A stretch of DNA of 64,000 nucleotides from Treponema sp. (GCA_022510845.1 JAFLSR010000005.1:1-64000), one strand, 5' to 3'. Positions 44,050-53,298 are shown, counted from the stretch's first letter. Notes: generated by a model not told the origin, from the sequence alone. Numbers and translations are program-made.

Positions 44050-44078
44050 ATTGTAATGTTTTTTTCGATAATTTCCAA
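44050..44078 (-). promoter_or_regulatory. Promoter of ybaK
   Basis: Minus strand TTGGAA (44078-44073), 17 bases, TACAAT (44055-44050). The predicted leader is only a few bases. Confidence 0.6.
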
Positions 44079-44146
44079 GTGGAAGCGTGAAAGTCCGCAT
44101 ACAGAAACCAAAGTTGAATCATATACCGCGCACAGGCGTTTCCATC

Positions 44147-44173
44147 TTGACAAAATTGAAAAAATTTTATAAT
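44147..44173 (+). promoter_or_regulatory. Promoter of the CAU-anticodon tRNA
   Basis: TTGACA 44147-44152, 15-base spacer, TATAAT 44168-44173. The tRNA begins 16 bases later. Confidence 0.65.
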
Positions 44174-44189
44174 ATGTTTCCACATTTTC

Positions 44190-44262
<73 letters not shown>

Positions 44263-44370
44263 GTAGCGTGCGAGAGCACGCAACATATAATAAATTACCA
44301 CTAGGACAAAGACCGCGGAAGCGGGCTATGGCCCAGTAGTGCGCATAAGCGCAACAACGTATAATCACTT
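44263..44370 (+). repeat. Degenerate tRNA-like tandem units after the CAT tRNA
   Basis: ATGGCCCAGTAG occurs at 44255-44266 and again at 44328-44339, exactly 73 bases (one tRNA length) apart. After each comes a stem (GCGTGC-GAGA-GCACGC, then TGCGC-ATAA-GCGCA), then an ATATAAT- or GTATAAT-like stretch, echoing D stem and anticodon loop of the tRNA. The stems differ but stay paired. These are probably decayed tandem copies or a shared processing element. Confidence 0.5.
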
Positions 44371-44392
44371 CCTTCAATACCGTCGTTCCTCG

Positions 44393-44456
44393 ATTCGTTG
44401 CGAAACGGCGTTTCAGCCAATGAAAAAAAAACTTGATACTTTTTTCATCACTGAAA
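44393..44456 (+). repeat. Variable-hairpin repeat copy (ATGAAAAAA type)
   Basis: TTCGTTGCGAAACGGCGTTTCAG, whose first 16 bases also occur at 55841-55856, leads into a stem of TTTCAG..ATGAAAAAA with TTTTTTCAT..CTGAAA (44411-44456). The ilvB leader has the same block followed by a hairpin of the same design and different sequence. Confidence 0.6.
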
Positions 44457-44494
44457 ATATTATGAACAAAAAATCCGACACGGCAATAAAAAAA

Positions 44495-44519
44495 GGCGAC
44501 CAGCGGTCGCCTTTTTTTT
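44495..44519. terminator. Bidirectional Rho-independent terminator
   Basis: GGCGACC/GGTCGCC stem with a three-base loop, T-run on the plus side and an A-run on the other. On the minus strand it ends the secreted-protein gene 44534-45001; on the plus strand it ends the tRNA region transcript. Confidence 0.9.
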
Positions 44520-44533
44520 CGCTTCATCGCAAA

Positions 44534-45001
44534 TTAGTTTGCCGTGGCAGCAGAAGACGAACGATATGCGATTGTCGCATCGTGCGTTTCGTTGTAGAAT
44601 GAGTTGTAGACGTGGAGTTTCAAATCCTTGTCGGTTGAAAGAGCCTTTGTAAATTTGTACTGGCGGTCTGTTTGTTCGCAGTCAAATGAAACTACAATCC
44701 CATTGTCAATGCTCAATTTGAAATTCTGAACATTGTCGCGAGTGAATTTGTGGATGAGTTTGCCGCTCGCATCGCGGAGTTCGGCAAGACCTTTTGCAGT
44801 TGAGTCCACAGTCAAAACCCAAACACAGTCATACTTGCTGTCATACCAAGTGCCCTGAAGAGTGCCTGAAACGCCGTTGTCGGCAGCAACCTGGCCAACA
44901 GCACCCAAAGCGCCTTTTGCTGTGTTGAGCGAATCATCCTGCGCAAAAGCGCCCATTACGGCAACGGCCGCAACAGTAAAAGCAACCAAAAACTTTTTCA
45001 T
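44534..45001 (-). CDS. Secreted protein of unknown function, strong promoter
   Basis: 155 residues with a signal peptide (MKKFLVAFTVAAVAVMGAFA, cut before QDDS). The mature part is a beta-rich domain: LQGTWYDSKYDCVWVLTVDS, KFTRDNVQNFKLS and VVSFDCEQTDRQYKFTKAL. No family is recognised. It has a fully consensus promoter (TTGACA-17-TATAAT), a GGAGG site and its own strong terminator, which together predict high expression. It stands alone, divergent from the next secreted protein. Confidence 0.8.
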   Translation of the reverse strand: MKKFLVAFTVAAVAVMGAFAQDDSLNTAKGALGAVGQVAADNGVSGTLQGTWYDSKYDCVWVLTVDSTAKGLAELRDASGKLIHKFTRDNVQNFKLSIDNGIVVSFDCEQTDRQYKFTKALSTDKDLKLHVYNSFYNETHDATIAYRSSSAATAN

Positions 45002-45043
45002 CGGAAACCTCCATAAATAATTTCCCAAAATGATATTGGGAAA

Positions 45044-45072
45044 ATTATAGTAATTATTTAAAATTGTGTCAA
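45044..45072 (-). promoter_or_regulatory. Consensus promoter of the secreted protein
   Basis: Minus strand TTGACA (45072-45067), 17 bases, TATAAT (45049-45044), both perfect. The leader has a TTTCCCAATA/TTTTGGGAAA-type hairpin (about 45022-45043). Confidence 0.85.
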
Positions 45073-45178
45073 CTTGAAAAAACGAAATTTGTTGTCAATG
45101 AGCGCGTTCTTTAATCACCGCGAAAAACAAAACTCCGAGGCGAAGTGTGGCGGAATTGGCGCGTTCAATTTTTTTCGC

Positions 45179-45207
45179 TTGCGCACGGATTTTTTTTATG
45201 ATAAAAT
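45179..45207 (+). promoter_or_regulatory. Leaderless-type promoter of the 45215 gene
   Basis: TTGCGC 45179-45184, 17 bases, TAAAAT 45202-45207, seven bases, ATG 45215. Confidence 0.5.
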
Positions 45208-45214
45208 TCAAGCG

Positions 45215-45739
45215 ATGTTTTTGAAGCGAATTGCGTTCGCCGCGGTTTTCTTTTTCGTGCTCTTTGCGTTGGGCGCGCAGGATGTTCGGCACAATCCGTG
45301 GGAACTGATAATTTATCGTCCGGAAAATTCTTTTCACATAAATCAAATTCGATGCAGGATTTTGCTTGAGGACGAAAACGGAAATGATGTCACGCGCACT
45401 TCCGCAAGCGTGACTTACGAATGGGTTTCGATTCCTGGCGTGGCGCACAAATATCAGGGCGCGTATTTTCTTTTGGGCGGAATGGCTGCGCATTTGAACT
45501 TGAAGCGCGGAAAATACAAAATCACGGTCTTTACTCTGCCGGAAGATTTGGAAGGCACGAACTACGTGGGCGGAGACGAATGGCGTTCCAATGAATTTTT
45601 TTACGACACGGAAAATCCTGCGAAAGTGATTTTTGTTTCACCCACTGCAAATCAAAACGGATTCTACGACGGCGGATGGAAGATAACTGCGCAAGCACCG
45701 AAGTTCTTCCAGTTTACGAAGCCTATGAGATTACATTAG
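45215..45739 (+). CDS. Secreted protein of unknown function
   Basis: 174 residues. Signal peptide MFLKRIAFAAVFFFVLFALG, probably cut before AQDV. The mature part is mostly beta: WELIIYRPENSFHINQIRCRILL, TYEWVSIPGVAHKYQGAYFLLGG and KRGKYKITVFTLPEDLEG, suggesting one immunoglobulin-like domain. No named family. ATG 45215 is chosen for the signal peptide and a TAAAAT box seven bases upstream; an in-frame extension to 45074 precedes that promoter. Confidence 0.72.
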   Translation: MFLKRIAFAAVFFFVLFALGAQDVRHNPWELIIYRPENSFHINQIRCRILLEDENGNDVTRTSASVTYEWVSIPGVAHKYQGAYFLLGGMAAHLNLKRGKYKITVFTLPEDLEGTNYVGGDEWRSNEFFYDTENPAKVIFVSPTANQNGFYDGGWKITAQAPKFFQFTKPMRLH

Positions 45740-46090
45740 AAGCAGTTAGAGTCCCGCGCTAGTTCGCATGATTTCGGGCTTGCGTCGCAACAAGTTGCTA
45801 ACGAGTTTTTGTTTTCATGTTGTGCAAAAACTTGAACGCAAGCCCCCAAATTCTTTCAATTCACGAAGCTTGCGCACGCAGGTGAAAATTCGCGTTGAGT
45901 CGCATTTGCGGGTTTTATAACGGAATTCCGAGGAAATGCAAAAATATTTGCGGAAAAACATATACTGTTTTCCCGCAAATTCGCGTATGTTTTTGCGGAA
46001 ATATTTTTACGTTTTTCCGCAAATAAATTCTGCGGCGCGTTTTTATAGCGAATTTTCATTATTTTTGCGGTTTTTTTTTCGCGCAATGTG
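45740..46090. repeat. Intergenic region with a long stem and a cluster of TTTGCGGAAA inverted motifs
   Basis: First part: a 10-bp stem GGGCTTGCGT/ACGCAAGCCC (45776-45845) enclosing GCAACAAGTTGCTAACGAG, close to the sequence at 2740-2760. Second part (about 45940-46075): TTTGCGGAAAAAC, GTTTTCCCGCAAA, GTTTTTGCGGAAA, GTTTTTCCGCAAA and TTTTTGCGG in alternating orientation, able to form several stems. No gene is seen. Confidence 0.6.
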
Positions 46091-46162
46091 TTGACATTTT
46101 CTTTTGAAATTATTATATTGCTGTTACCGAATGTTCGGTAATGTTGACGAACATTCGGTAAC
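46091..46162 (+). promoter_or_regulatory. Promoter and dyad operator of the efflux operon
   Basis: TTGACA 46091-46096, 17 bases, TATATT 46114-46119. Then GTTACCGAATGTTCG (46123-46137), ten bases, and its exact inverse CGAACATTCGGTAAC (46148-46162). The first arm also contains the shorter palindrome TTACCGAATGTTCGGTAA. The operator covers the start of transcription and ends eight bases before the regulator ATG. Confidence 0.85.
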
Positions 46163-46170
46163 ATAAAGCG

Positions 46171-47397
46171 ATGTCACGACAAGCAAACACAAAAGAAAGA
46201 ATAATTTCCTCTGCGTTCCTGATGTACAGGAAAATGCTTTTCAAAGAAGTTTCTTTGAGCGACATCGCGCGTTCTTCCGAAATTACGAAGACTGCGATTT
46301 TCAGGCATTTTAAGAACAAAGCCGAACTTTTTTCCACGATGAACGAACGCTTTTTTGCGGCGTTTGAGGTTTTGGCTGAAAAAATCGCGAAGGAAAACGG
46401 CAAGCATACTTTTGCCGCCACTTACAGGTCTGTGGATTATGTTTTCGAATTCGACAAGGATCATCCCGGCTACATCGACTACTACATTCAGACCCTGCTT
46501 TGCGATGAGGAAATGACGGCGCGGCTTGCCGAAATCCTCACGCTCAACAAGATTCCGTTTTCCAAAGAAAATTCTTTTGACGACAAAGAAAAATGGGTGC
46601 ACGAAAGGATTCTCCCGCTTTATATAGAAATCACGATTTTGAATTTTTGGGCGGAAGTTACGCGCGCTTTGGAAAAAAATGAGATGGCGGAAGGCGAGAC
46701 GGATTTTCGCACGCAAATCGCCAAGATAATTTATGAGGGCTTGGGGAAAAAAAAGAATCCTATTTCATCTGAGCGGCGCAAGGAACTGAACGCGCTTTGC
46801 AAAGTGAAATTCGGGAAAAATGAAAAGGCGGACCGCTTTTTTGAAGCCTTCCTCAAGGTGATTCAAAAAAATCCCGGCAAAAATGTTACTGTGGAAAAAA
46901 TCACCAACGAACTTGGAATAGCGAAGAGTTCGATGTATGCTTTTTTTCAAGACAAAACGGATTACGTGAAAAATATGTTGCGGCAGGAAATCGAATTTTT
47001 CGCCGAGGTCTTGCAAGAAAAATGCGCGTTCGCCGAAAACATCGATGAAGTGATTTATGTTTTGCTTTGCGGCGAAGTGAATTATTTTTCCGAGCATCCG
47101 CAGCTTGTTTTGATGCATACGTTTTTCACTTACCATGATATGGGCACTTATGACGAAGTGATTGACAAGAGCGTTTTTTCGTTTTTGCAGGAAGCGCTTC
47201 CATCGGATTTCAGTTTGGGTTTTGGCAACGCAAAGAGCATTTTCATAAAATGGATTTCCGTTTTGGCGATTACTTTTTTGTTCATGGGAAAAAAACACGA
47301 TTTGCCGCCCGAGTGGCACGATTTTTTTGTTTCGGCGGTTTATGAATTTATAGAATGTGGCGCAAAAAGTTGCATAAAGTTGGAGGAAGTAGAATGA
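46171..47397 (+). CDS. Double TetR-type regulator of the RND efflux operon
   Basis: 408 residues, about twice the usual TetR length. The first helix-turn-helix is at about 10-55 (VSLSDIARSSEITKTAIFRHF), followed by a ligand-domain-like helical part. A second lies at about 225-270 (VTVEKITNELGIAKSSMYAFF), again followed by a helical part. This looks like two TetR units fused in one chain. It lies directly behind a perfect 15-bp inverted repeat and overlaps tolC (ATGA), so it probably represses its own efflux operon. Confidence 0.82.
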   Translation: MSRQANTKERIISSAFLMYRKMLFKEVSLSDIARSSEITKTAIFRHFKNKAELFSTMNERFFAAFEVLAEKIAKENGKHTFAATYRSVDYVFEFDKDHPGYIDYYIQTLLCDEEMTARLAEILTLNKIPFSKENSFDDKEKWVHERILPLYIEITILNFWAEVTRALEKNEMAEGETDFRTQIAKIIYEGLGKKKNPISSERRKELNALCKVKFGKNEKADRFFEAFLKVIQKNPGKNVTVEKITNELGIAKSSMYAFFQDKTDYVKNMLRQEIEFFAEVLQEKCAFAENIDEVIYVLLCGEVNYFSEHPQLVLMHTFFTYHDMGTYDEVIDKSVFSFLQEALPSDFSLGFGNAKSIFIKWISVLAITFLFMGKKHDLPPEWHDFFVSAVYEFIECGAKSCIKLEEVE

Positions 47398-48755
47398 AGA
47401 AAGTTTTTATCGCTTTGTTGGCAATTTTCATGATTTCGATTTTTGCCGCGAGCGCGCAACAGGACGATGAGCAGGTCGTAACGCTCACCGTGGAACAGGC
47501 GGTGGACTACGCGATGGAGAACAGCCGCGATTTGAAAAGCAACGATATTGATTTGGCTATCAAGGAAAGAAGTTCGAAATATTCGTGGAATGTTTTCTTG
47601 CCTGAAATTACTGTGAGCGGAAGCGCGGTGCGAACAACTGACATCGACTCGACATTGAATCAAACGAATGCGATGAGGGGAATGGCGCAAGCACCTCTTC
47701 TCGAAGCCGAGGAAAAATATCATTGGGCTTTGGCAGGCAACATCAACGCGCAACTCAATTTGAGCCTTGCATACATCTACAGCATCAAGGCGGCGAAGGC
47801 GGGATATGAGGGCGGAAAAATCACTTGGGAGCAGAGCCAAAAGCAGACGGTTATGAACATCAAAAAATTGTTCTACGGACTTTTGCTTCAGCAGGAAAGT
47901 TTGGCTATCCAGCGGATGTCTTTGGAAAATGCGCGTCAGCGTGCCAATCAAGCGCAAATCAACTTCAATAATGGACGCATTCCGCAACTGCAACTTTTGA
48001 ACGCGCAGGTGACTTACGAAAACCAGCGTCCGGAAGTGGAAACCGCCGAGCAGAGTTTTTACCAGCAACTCGACACGTTCGCGTTTTTGATTGGATTGCC
48101 TGTGGGAACGAAAATCGAATTGAGCGGTTCGATTGAGCCTGAATATGTGAACGTGAATGCGGAAGAACTTTTGAAAAAATATGGCGAGAACAATTTGAAT
48201 GTGCGCGCTTTGCAGAACAACATCGACATTCTGAATATGAATCTCAAGGCTCTGAATTTGAGCAGTTACACGCCCGCGCTGATTTTGAGTTATGGATGGC
48301 AGCCTGTGGGCACTTGGTGGACTGGCGATTTGGATTTTACCGACCAAGGCTCGCTTTCTATAACGCTCGCGTTCAACATCACGAATATGCTTCCGTGGTC
48401 AGCCAATCGTCAGCAGGCGCAAGACTTGAAGGACAACATTGCGAAACTTGACCTCACGATGGAAACGCTCACGGAAAACCAAAAAGTGCAAGTGCGCAAA
48501 GCCGTGGACACTTTGAATCAGGCGCGCGAGCAAATCGATTCGATGGGGCGCACCGTGGAATTGGCGCAGCGTTCATACGATATGTCTGTGAGTTCGTACA
48601 ACAACGGACGAATGGAATTGCTGGACGTGCGCGATGCGCAGACGCAGTTGAATCAGGCGATGCTCGGGCAGTTGAACCAAAAATTCAATTACATTTCCGC
48701 GCTGATGGATTTGGAATATGAACTGAACTCGGATTTGTCCGAATACAAAGAATAA
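47394..48755 (+). CDS. TolC-like outer-membrane efflux protein
   Basis: 453 residues. Signal peptide (MKKVFIALLAIFMISIFAASA) then two OEP repeats: LTVEQAVDYAMENSRDLKSNDIDL and the second ending SYDMSVSSYNNGRMELLDVRDAQTQLNQA, a hallmark of the family. It would form the outer-membrane channel of the pump. ATG 47394 has GGAGG; its ATG overlaps the regulator stop. It is second of four genes in the operon. Confidence 0.9.
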   Translation: MKKVFIALLAIFMISIFAASAQQDDEQVVTLTVEQAVDYAMENSRDLKSNDIDLAIKERSSKYSWNVFLPEITVSGSAVRTTDIDSTLNQTNAMRGMAQAPLLEAEEKYHWALAGNINAQLNLSLAYIYSIKAAKAGYEGGKITWEQSQKQTVMNIKKLFYGLLLQQESLAIQRMSLENARQRANQAQINFNNGRIPQLQLLNAQVTYENQRPEVETAEQSFYQQLDTFAFLIGLPVGTKIELSGSIEPEYVNVNAEELLKKYGENNLNVRALQNNIDILNMNLKALNLSSYTPALILSYGWQPVGTWWTGDLDFTDQGSLSITLAFNITNMLPWSANRQQAQDLKDNIAKLDLTMETLTENQKVQVRKAVDTLNQAREQIDSMGRTVELAQRSYDMSVSSYNNGRMELLDVRDAQTQLNQAMLGQLNQKFNYISALMDLEYELNSDLSEYKE

Positions 48756-48773
48756 ATTTTAAAGGGGATTTTT

Positions 48774-49700
48774 ATGAAAACTATGAAAATTGCTATGAAA
48801 ACATTCGCGATTGCGCTGCTTGCCGTTTTTGCGTTAGCGTCTTGCGCGAAAAAAGAAGCCTCGGTGGACTCGGGCGATGTCGAATCGCTTTTTGCGGTGA
48901 ACACCTACAAAACAAAGCCCGGCAATTTGGACGACTATTTGGAATTTGGCGGCGACGTGGATTCGGTTTCTTCGGTGGCTGTGCTTCCGGACGCGGCAGG
49001 AAAGGTTGCCCGCATAATGGTGAGCGTTGGGCAAATGGTGAGCCGCAATCAAACCATCGCTTATGTTGACCCGAGCCTTCCCGGTTTGAATTACAGTTTG
49101 AGCCCAGTGCGCGCGCCGATTTCGGGGCGAATCACTTCGTTCGTTCCCACGATTGGAACTCAAGTTTCGCAAGGCAGCGTAATCGCGCAGATTGCGCAGA
49201 CGGACGATTTGGAAATCAAAGTGAGCATTCCCGAACGCTTCATCAGCAGGATTACGATGGGGCAGGAAGCGGTGGTTACGTTCGACGCTTATCCCGGAAT
49301 TGAATTCGTGGCGAAGGTTTTTGAAGTTAGCCCGGTTTTGGATACGACCAGCCGCACGATGAGCGTGAAGCTGCGTTTGGTGCAAGCCGACGAGCGCGTG
49401 AAAGTTGGAATGTATGCGCGTGTCCGCCTCGTTACGGAAAGCATTCAGAATGCGATAGTCGTTCCTTCAAGTGCAATCGTAACTCGCAGTGGAAATAAAT
49501 ATCTGTTTGTAATCGATTCAAAAGCCTCGGATGGACGCGGCGCGAAAGTTCGCCTTACCGCCATTGTTCCGGGACTTTCCGTGGACAACAAAACCGAAAT
49601 CGCGCAAGGAATTTCCGCCGGTGATGAAATCGTAATCAAAGGACAAAACCTTTTGGATGACGGCGCGAACGTGAACATAATTTCTGTGACGGAGGATTAG
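48774..49700 (+). CDS. RND efflux membrane fusion lipoprotein
   Basis: 308 residues. Lipoprotein signal ending LASCAKK (Cys24). Later DAAGKVARIMVSVGQMVSRNQTIAYVD and APISGRITSFVPTIGTQVSQGSVIAQI form the split biotinyl-lipoyl domain, and VPSSAIVTRSGNKYLFVID is the beta-barrel region of HlyD/AcrA-type adaptors. It links the inner-membrane pump to the TolC-like channel. Short for the family, mainly in the hairpin. Separated from its neighbours by 18 bases and 1 base. Confidence 0.92.
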   Translation: MKTMKIAMKTFAIALLAVFALASCAKKEASVDSGDVESLFAVNTYKTKPGNLDDYLEFGGDVDSVSSVAVLPDAAGKVARIMVSVGQMVSRNQTIAYVDPSLPGLNYSLSPVRAPISGRITSFVPTIGTQVSQGSVIAQIAQTDDLEIKVSIPERFISRITMGQEAVVTFDAYPGIEFVAKVFEVSPVLDTTSRTMSVKLRLVQADERVKVGMYARVRLVTESIQNAIVVPSSAIVTRSGNKYLFVIDSKASDGRGAKVRLTAIVPGLSVDNKTEIAQGISAGDEIVIKGQNLLDDGANVNIISVTED

Positions 49701-49701
49701 T

Positions 49702-52700
49702 ATGACATTTTCTGAAAAATGTGTGAACAAGCCGGTCACGACCTTGCTGGTTTTTTTTGTCGTGATTGCGCTTGGAGTTTTTTGTACGCTCAATCTTCCT
49801 GTCGATATGTATCCAGATATGGATTTGCCGTACATGATTGTTTACACCAATTATTCCAACGCAGGTCCAGAAGAAATCGAGCAGAGTTTGACGCGCACGC
49901 TGGAAAGTACGCTTTCTGGATTGAGTGGATTAAAAAAATTGCAGTCGCGTTCTTCCACCGGCATCAGCATGGTGATTTTGGAATTCGACTACGGAACGAA
50001 TCTCGACAACGCCGCCAACGAAATCCGCGACAAAATAGATTTGGTGCGTTCGTATTTGCCTGATGACGCGGATTCGCCGATAACGATAAAAATCGATCCT
50101 TCGATGATGCCGATTATGGTTTTGTCGATGAAAGGAAACCGCACGCCCGAAGAATTGCGCGACTATGCCGAGGACGTTGTTCAGCCGCGATTGGAACAAC
50201 TCGACGGAATCGCTTCGGCAAACATCATGGGCGGCCGCGAAGCCTCAATCAATGTTGACATTCCGCGCGACCGTTTGGAAGCCTACGGACTTTCGATAAG
50301 TCAAGTGGCGCAGATGATTGGCGCGCAGAACATTCAGTCTTCCGGCGGAACAATCACTTCGGGCGACATGAACTACACGATTAAGACGAGCGGCAAATAT
50401 CAGAGCATCGAAGATTTGAAGAACACCGTCATCAGTTACAAGGCGAGCACCTACGGACTTTCTGCGGGCGCGGAATTGAAGACGATTCTTTTGCGCGACG
50501 TTGCCGATGTCTACGAAGGCTACAAGGATGAGGAATCGCTTGCGAATGTAGAAGGCGAATCGTGCGTCGTTCTTACGGTTCAAAAGCAGAGCGGAAAAAA
50601 CTCTGTTACGGCGGCGAAGAACGCGCGAAGGGAAATTCCAAAAATTTTGGAAGTGCTTCCTTCTGACATCGACATTCTTGAAATCTACAACACCACCGAC
50701 ATCATCGAACAGACAATCAACGAAGTCGTGAACTCGGTAATTGTTGGTGCTTTGCTTGCGATTGCGGTTTTGTTCGTGTTCTTGCGCTCGTTCAAAAGCA
50801 CGATTATCATCGGACTTTCGATTCCGATTTCCGTAATGGTAACGCTTTTTTTGATGTACTTCAAAGGACTCACGATAAATATGATTTCCATGGCGGGCTT
50901 GCTTTTGGGAATCGGTATGTTGGTTGACAACTCAATCGTAGTTTTGGAAAACATCTACAGTTACCGTCAGCGCGACGCAAAGCCCAAAGTGGCGGCGGTT
51001 CTTGGTTCGCAGGAAATGGTCACTTCGATTACGGCGAGTACGCTCACTTCGGTTTGTATTTTCTTGCCGATGATTATGTTCCGAAAAAAACTCGGCGTTA
51101 TGGGACAAATGTTCGACAGCCTTGCGTGGACAATCATTTTCTCTTTGATGTGTTCGCTTGTGGTTGCCATCGCGCTTGTTCCTGTGCTTTGTTCGAGTTA
51201 TCTGAAAATCGATAAACTCAACGAAACCCAGTCCAGGGGAATTTCCGGAAACATAAATCGCGCGTTCAACAGGTTTTTCACCAATTTGGATAACAGATAT
51301 GCGAAAGGCGTTGCGTTCGTCTTGCATCACAAAAAGGCTTGCATCCTTGCTTTGGTGGTTTTGTTCTTTCTTTCGATTTTCTCGGTGAAATTGATTGGCG
51401 TAATTTTTATGCCGGAATCCGCTTCGAACAATGTTTCGATAGAAATGGAATTGCCCAAAGGCACTCCGCTTGAAATCACGAACGAAACTGCCGAAAATTT
51501 GCAGCAAATGGCGATGCGCGATTTGGTCGGCGTAAAATATTCGCTTGTGATGGTTGGCGGCGAAGGAATGATGGCTGCCTCGAACGGCTCGAACAGTGCC
51601 AGAGTGGTGTTCGCGCTTTACGAAGAAAAGGACCGCAAGCCGGGCTGGGACAACGAAAAAACCGCCAAGGCAAAATTGCGAAAATATTTCAGTATGTTCC
51701 CTGGCGCGGATTTGAGTTTCGGCTCAAACAGCAACAGCGCGGGCAACAACGACATCAGCGTTGACATAAAAAGCGACGACTTGGATTTGGTTCGCTCGAC
51801 TGCGGCGCAAGTGGAAAAACTTCTCAAAGAAAAGGCAACGGACATCGTTACGGAAGTTTCGAGCGACCAAGAGGACGGACTTCCGCAGGCGGAAATTATC
51901 GTGGACCGTGCGCGTATGTACGAACTCGGCTTGAACATTTACAGCGTGGGCGCGGAAATAAATGCCGCCATCAACGGAACTACTGCCAGCCGCTACACTC
52001 GTAATGGCGATGACATCGACGTGATTGTGCGCCTTGCCGAAAAAGACGCTTCCAAGTTGACGGACCTCGATCAAATTTCTGTGGTCAATTCGCAGGGAAT
52101 GCGTATGCCGCTTTCGAGTTTCGCGCACTACGAGCAGTCTCTCGCGCCAGTCACGATTTACCGCGAAGACCAAGCGCGCGTAATCCATGTTACTGCAAAG
52201 CCCGTTGCGGGAATTTCTTTGGATAAGATACAAGCGGACTTGCTGAAACTCATCAACAACAATATTCCTGCCGATGAAAATGTAACGATTACGATGAGCG
52301 GCGCATTTGAAGACATGAAAGAGGCCGCGCTGAATTTCGGCTTGATAATTGTAATGGCGGCAGTTTTGGTATTCGTTGTCATGGCGAGCCAGTTTGAATC
52401 TTTGCTAGACCCGTTCATTGTTTTGTTCACGATTCCGCTTTCGTTCATCGGCGTTATGGCAATCTATGGACTTACAAGAAACCAGTTGAGCGTTGTTACG
52501 ATTATGGGTATGCTCGTTCTTGTCGGAACAATCGTAAACAACGGAATCGTTCTTGTGGACTACACGAACCTTTTGCGAAAACGCGGACTCGGTTTGGAAG
52601 AAGCGTGCATCGAGGCGGCGCGAAACCGTTTGCGCCCGATTTTGATGTCCACTTTGACGACAGTAATTTCGCTTATGCCGATGGCGTTCTTCCCGGGCGA

Positions 52701-52896
52701 AGGCTCGGCTTCGATGCAGCCGATTGCGCTCACCGTGTTCGGCGGAATGACGTTCGGTTCGTTGATGACATTGTTCTTGATGCCGACTGTTTACTTCATC
52801 TTCAACAGCGGCAGAGAACGACGCGAGGCAAAAAAAGCGCGTCGTGCACAAAGAAAGCTTGAACATCGTCAAGGGAAACTTGAGTCAAGGGCGTAG
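49702..52896 (+). CDS. RND-family efflux pump, inner-membrane transporter
   Basis: 1064 residues. The twelve-helix RND layout is clear: N-terminal helix after MTFSEKCVNKPVTTLLVFFV, large periplasmic loops with NYSNAGPEEIEQSLTRTLES, TM4 GIGMLVDNSIVVLEN (proton-relay Asp followed by Asn), and the repeat half NGIVLVDYTNLLRKR with RLRPILMSTLTTVI. It belongs to the AcrB/MexF/hydrophobe-type group rather than the metal group. It exports hydrophobic compounds driven by protons (or sodium). The start lies one base after the adaptor stop. Confidence 0.94.
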   Translation: MTFSEKCVNKPVTTLLVFFVVIALGVFCTLNLPVDMYPDMDLPYMIVYTNYSNAGPEEIEQSLTRTLESTLSGLSGLKKLQSRSSTGISMVILEFDYGTNLDNAANEIRDKIDLVRSYLPDDADSPITIKIDPSMMPIMVLSMKGNRTPEELRDYAEDVVQPRLEQLDGIASANIMGGREASINVDIPRDRLEAYGLSISQVAQMIGAQNIQSSGGTITSGDMNYTIKTSGKYQSIEDLKNTVISYKASTYGLSAGAELKTILLRDVADVYEGYKDEESLANVEGESCVVLTVQKQSGKNSVTAAKNARREIPKILEVLPSDIDILEIYNTTDIIEQTINEVVNSVIVGALLAIAVLFVFLRSFKSTIIIGLSIPISVMVTLFLMYFKGLTINMISMAGLLLGIGMLVDNSIVVLENIYSYRQRDAKPKVAAVLGSQEMVTSITASTLTSVCIFLPMIMFRKKLGVMGQMFDSLAWTIIFSLMCSLVVAIALVPVLCSSYLKIDKLNETQSRGISGNINRAFNRFFTNLDNRYAKGVAFVLHHKKACILALVVLFFLSIFSVKLIGVIFMPESASNNVSIEMELPKGTPLEITNETAENLQQMAMRDLVGVKYSLVMVGGEGMMAASNGSNSARVVFALYEEKDRKPGWDNEKTAKAKLRKYFSMFPGADLSFGSNSNSAGNNDISVDIKSDDLDLVRSTAAQVEKLLKEKATDIVTEVSSDQEDGLPQAEIIVDRARMYELGLNIYSVGAEINAAINGTTASRYTRNGDDIDVIVRLAEKDASKLTDLDQISVVNSQGMRMPLSSFAHYEQSLAPVTIYREDQARVIHVTAKPVAGISLDKIQADLLKLINNNIPADENVTITMSGAFEDMKEAALNFGLIIVMAAVLVFVVMASQFESLLDPFIVLFTIPLSFIGVMAIYGLTRNQLSVVTIMGMLVLVGTIVNNGIVLVDYTNLLRKRGLGLEEACIEAARNRLRPILMSTLTTVISLMPMAFFPGEGSASMQPIALTVFGGMTFGSLMTLFLMPTVYFIFNSGRERREAKKARRAQRKLEHRQGKLESRA

Positions 52897-52977
52897 AGTT
52901 GGCGCAAACTCGATTTTTGCAAAGAGTTTGAGCCGAAACACCGCACAAATGGCGCGGTAATTTTTACAGGAGAAGTT

Positions 52978-53298
52978 ATGAGCGAGGAAGAAAAGAAAAA
53001 TAAAGATTCAACGCGCCGCGTGGAAATAATTTTTTCGCAAGCGGTGGAAGAGGATATTTTTGAAGGCTTCAAAGAGCACAAAATCGGCTCGCATTACAGC
53101 AAGGTTTCCGCCGTATCAGGTTCGGGTTTTAGCAGCCCGAAATTGGGCGATGCGATTTGGCCTCAGTTGAACGAAATGATAATCGTCTATTGCAAAAAAT
53201 CCGAGGCAGAAAAAATCGTTGACTTTATAAAGTCATTGCGGAAAAAATATCCTGTCGAAGGAATTGCGTGTTTCGTTTCCAAGGCGAAAATAAAATAA
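52978..53298 (+). CDS. PII-like small protein at the end of the efflux operon
   Basis: 106 residues. The pattern RRVEIIFSQAVEEDIFEGF, SAVSGSGF and MIIVYCKKSEAEKIVDFIKS resembles the PII-like ferredoxin-fold proteins (DUF3240 kind) often found after RND pumps. I assign the fold with moderate confidence and no function. CAGGAG precedes ATG 52978, 81 bases after the pump gene, so it is probably co-transcribed. Confidence 0.65.
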   Translation: MSEEEKKNKDSTRRVEIIFSQAVEEDIFEGFKEHKIGSHYSKVSAVSGSGFSSPKLGDAIWPQLNEMIIVYCKKSEAEKIVDFIKSLRKKYPVEGIACFVSKAKIK

